Below, one piece after another: positions 62,129 through 64,000 of a stretch of 64,000 nt of DNA (its first letter is position 1; the number at the start of each line of letters is the position of its first letter). Below the pieces are notes generated by a model that saw only the letters and a list, made by a program, of their open reading frames with translations, was not told the DNA's origin and did not search any database. A program made the position numbers and the translations under genes. This DNA comes from Haladaptatus sp. QDMS2 (GTDB lineage Archaea > Halobacteriota > Halobacteria > Halobacteriales > Halococcaceae), in contig NZ_CP119791.1 in the NCBI RefSeq assembly GCF_029338295.1, positions 2,604,001 to 2,668,000 of the forward strand, read 5' to 3'.

Positions 62129-62683
62129 ATGCGACTGTTCGTGAGCATCGACCTGGACGGGCTCGCAGCGGCGGTCGCCGCCGTCCAGGAACCCCTCGCG
62201 TCGGTAAGTGGACTCGACCTCGTGGACCCGAACCAGACCCACGTCACGCTCAAATTCCTCGGCGAAGTCGGTGAGAAGAGCGTGCCGGAAATCGAAACCG
62301 CCGTCAGCGAAGCCGTCAGAACGACGGCGATTCGCCCCTTCACGGCGACGTTCGAGGGGCTCGGCGCGTTTCCGAACAGCGACTACATTCGCGTCGTGTG
62401 GCTCGGCGTCTCGGACGGAGCATCGGAATTGACCCGGCTCTACGAGGCCATCGAACGCCGACTCATCGAGGAGGGATTCGAGCCCGAAAGCCACGAGTTC
62501 ACGCCGCACGTCACCCTCGGGCGGATGCGCCACGGCGGGGGCAAGGAAAAACTCCAGCGGGCACTCGAAACGGAGGGGGTGACCGCCGGGTCGATGGAGG
62601 TACGCGAGGTGCGCCTCAAAGAGAGTCTGCTCTCCGGTGACGCCCCCGAATACGTCACCGTGTCGCGGTTCGAACTGATTTAG
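62129..62683 (+). CDS. thpR: RNA 2',3'-cyclic phosphodiesterase (ThpR/LigT-like)
   Basis: 184 aa 2H phosphoesterase. The paired His motifs are THVTLKFLG and PHVTLGRM. It opens 2',3'-cyclic phosphate ends of RNA; archaeal homologs show ligase-like activity in vitro. No tRNA-splicing partner nearby. Confidence 0.92.
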   Translation: MRLFVSIDLDGLAAAVAAVQEPLASVSGLDLVDPNQTHVTLKFLGEVGEKSVPEIETAVSEAVRTTAIRPFTATFEGLGAFPNSDYIRVVWLGVSDGASELTRLYEAIERRLIEEGFEPESHEFTPHVTLGRMRHGGGKEKLQRALETEGVTAGSMEVREVRLKESLLSGDAPEYVTVSRFELI

Positions 62684-62744
62684 GTCGGCCAAAATCTTTC
62701 AGTTCAGTGATAATTCTTAAGCCCATCGCGGCGCAAGCACGGAT

Positions 62745-63542
62745 ATGGGACTGGTCGAGAATCTCATCCTGGTGTTCATCGCGGGGTTTATCACGGCGCT
62801 CGCGACCGGCCTCGGCGCGCTGCCGTTCTTTCTCGTCGAGCGCGTGAGCGACCGGTGGAACGTCGTCCTCTGGGGGCTCGCCTCCGGCATCATGGTCTCT
62901 GCGTCCCTGTTCGGCCTCATCGGCGAAGGGCTGGCGAACGGGACGCCGACGGAGCTCGCCATTGGCCTGCTCGCCGGCGTCGTCCTCGTCGTCGTCAGCC
63001 ACCGCATCATCTCCGGGACCGAAGTCTCGCCGAAACGCTACGAACAGGCAGACTTTCGCAAACTCGTCTTGATTCTCGGCATCCTCACCGTCCACTCGTT
63101 TCCGGAGGGCGTGGCCATCGGCGTCTCCTTTGCGGACCTGAATCTGGACACGGGCATCGCCCTGCTCGGCTTTAGCGTCCCGCTGCTCGCCGTGTTCATG
63201 ACCGTCGCCATCTCGATTCACAACATCCCGGAGGGCGTGGCCATCTCCATTCCACTCCAGTCGATGGGCGTCTCGAAGTGGCGGATGGTCTGGTGGGCCG
63301 TCTTTTCGAGTCTTCCCCAGCCTCTCGGTGCAGTCATCGCCTTCTACTTCGTCCGCATCGCGCGGGAGTTTCTGCCCTTTGGCTTTGGCTTCGCGGCGGG
63401 GGCGATGATTTACCTCGTGCTCTCTGAGTTCATCCCCGAAGCCCTCGAACTCGGCGAGGAACTGCCCGGCGGCGGGCACACGGAACTCGCCTCCGGCCTC
63501 CTGGTCGGCGTGCTCGTCATGGTTCCCCTCGCGTTCGTCTGA
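62745..63542 (+). CDS. ZIP-family metal transporter
   Basis: 265 aa, about eight membrane helices. Metal-site motifs [10 protein letters not shown] and [10 protein letters not shown] on helices 4 and 5. Likely imports Zn(II) or another divalent metal. A TATA-like TTCTTAAG lies ~27-34 nt upstream. Confidence 0.9.
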   Translation: MGLVENLILVFIAGFITALATGLGALPFFLVERVSDRWNVVLWGLASGIMVSASLFGLIGEGLANGTPTELAIGLLAGVVLVVVSHRIISGTEVSPKRYEQADFRKLVLILGILTVHSFPEGVAIGVSFADLNLDTGIALLGFSVPLLAVFMTVAISIHNIPEGVAISIPLQSMGVSKWRMVWWAVFSSLPQPLGAVIAFYFVRIAREFLPFGFGFAAGAMIYLVLSEFIPEALELGEELPGGGHTELASGLLVGVLVMVPLAFV

Positions 63543-63574
63543 ATCGGCCGCTAACCTGAGTCAAAGGAACAAGA

Positions 63575-63581
63575 TTTTATG
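63575..63581 (+). promoter_or_regulatory. TATA box of the L39e-L31e operon
   Basis: TTTTATG, 26-32 nt before the L39e ATG. Confidence 0.55.
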
Positions 63582-63606
63582 CCGTCGAAGGGTACGCCCG
63601 TGTACT

Positions 63607-63759
63607 ATGGGCAAGAAATCGAAGGCCAAGAAAAAGCGCCTGGCCAAACTCACGCGCCAGAACACGCGCGTTCCCGCCTGGGTTATGATGAAGACGGACA
63701 TGGAAGTCCGACAGAACTACAAGCGCCGCAGCTGGCGGCGAAGCGACACCGACGAGTAA
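63607..63759 (+). CDS. rpl39e: Ribosomal protein L39e
   Basis: 50 aa, very basic: [20 protein letters not shown], then [10 protein letters not shown] and [11 protein letters not shown]. Typical L39e length and order. The L31e gene follows after 3 bp. Confidence 0.97.
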   Translation: MGKKSKAKKKRLAKLTRQNTRVPAWVMMKTDMEVRQNYKRRSWRRSDTDE

Positions 63760-63762
63760 GCA

Positions 63763-64000
63763 ATGAGCGCAAGCGATTTCGAGGAGCGCATCATCACCGT
63801 GCCGCTCCGTGACGTTACGGCAGTTGCAAAGCACCAGCGAGCCAACCGCGCGATGAAGATCATCCGCGAACACCTCGCGAAGAACTTCAAAGTCGACCCA
63901 GAAGACGTGCGTCTCGACCCGTCTATCAACGAGGCCATCTGGTCTCGCGGTCAGAAGAAGCCACCGCGCAGACTCCGCGTCCGCGCAGCGCGCTTCGAAG
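63763..64000 (+). CDS. rpl31e: Ribosomal protein L31e (partial, cut by window end)
   Basis: 79 codons seen, starting MSASDFEERIITVPLRDV, with AMKIIREHLAKNFKV and EAIWSRGQKKPPRRLRVR. The C-terminus lies outside the window. L39e-L31e is a standard archaeal pair. Confidence 0.95.
   Translation, partial: MSASDFEERIITVPLRDVTAVAKHQRANRAMKIIREHLAKNFKVDPEDVRLDPSINEAIWSRGQKKPPRRLRVRAARFE

Overview
The window looks like chromosomal DNA of a haloarchaeon (class Halobacteria). It is GC-rich, almost every predicted protein is loaded with Asp/Glu, and the gene set is archaeal: PCNA, PriL, Hjc, RfcS, RadA, Orc1/Cdc6, NMD3, L39e/L31e, a ubiquitin-like SAMP and the two haloarchaeal TatC proteins. Many genes carry an archaeal TATA-like element about 25-32 nt before the start codon, which suggests leaderless or short-leader mRNAs. 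I saw no rRNA, tRNA, insertion sequence, CRISPR array or prophage. The genus cannot be fixed from the sequence alone.

Layout. 0-8.3 kb: S-adenosylhomocysteinase, an FNT-family channel, Hjc, a SWIM zinc-finger protein, primase large subunit, a large secreted PQQ-type propeller and PCNA. 8.5-11.6 kb: ArsR-ArsM, RlmE, and a queuosine-precursor-type transporter led by a tiny ribbon-helix-helix protein. 11.6-17.4 kb: divergent TatCt/TatCo, a histidine phosphatase, LarE and an MFS carrier. 17.5-23.7 kb: a MutS-like ATPase, a DUF1059 protein, Orc1/Cdc6, an SDR, a phosphohexomutase and RpiA. 23.8-30.7 kb: a DUF1931 histone-fold protein, LarB, a small zinc protein, a GIY-YIG protein, a second phosphohexomutase, SAMP, a bactofilin-like membrane protein, RfcS and TspO. 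30.7-37.2 kb: alaS behind a repeat-rich leader, a hydrolase-like protein lacking its nucleophile, a lipoprotein, a glutamine amidotransferase, a CPBP protease and a cupin. 37.2-43.2 kb: an ETF/Fix electron-transfer operon and a ferredoxin. 43.2-50.8 kb: small haloarchaeal families, PHP, an NAD(P)-binding protein, a YkgJ-type protein and a secreted propeller. 50.9-57.6 kb: an XPD/DinG-like helicase, Taw2, NMD3, HtpX-PspAB and RadA. 57.6-64 kb: SufU and SufS separated by 497 bp of unusual DNA, an enolase-superfamily enzyme, DUF424/TPR, ThpR, a ZIP transporter, L39e and the start of L31e.

How the parts connect. Replication and repair functions recur (PriL, PCNA, RfcS, Orc, Hjc, RadA, the MutS-like ATPase, the helicase) but are scattered. 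The ETF genes form one operon that would pass electrons from flavin dehydrogenases to quinone. SufS/SufU would supply Fe-S clusters to several proteins here (PriL, the helicase, ferredoxin, FixC, LarE). LarB and LarE belong to nickel-pincer cofactor synthesis, but LarA and LarC are not in the window.

Best candidates for something undescribed: (1) a highly structured intergenic element at 58288-58490, with two hairpins presenting the same TGGGGG loop, between sufS and sufU; (2) the alaS leader, with G-loop hairpins and repeated GGTAAC/GTTACC dyads; (3) inverted repeats that bracket the TATA box of two genes (24900-24938 and 42794-42828); (4) a 57-aa RHH protein overlapping a queuosine-precursor transporter.
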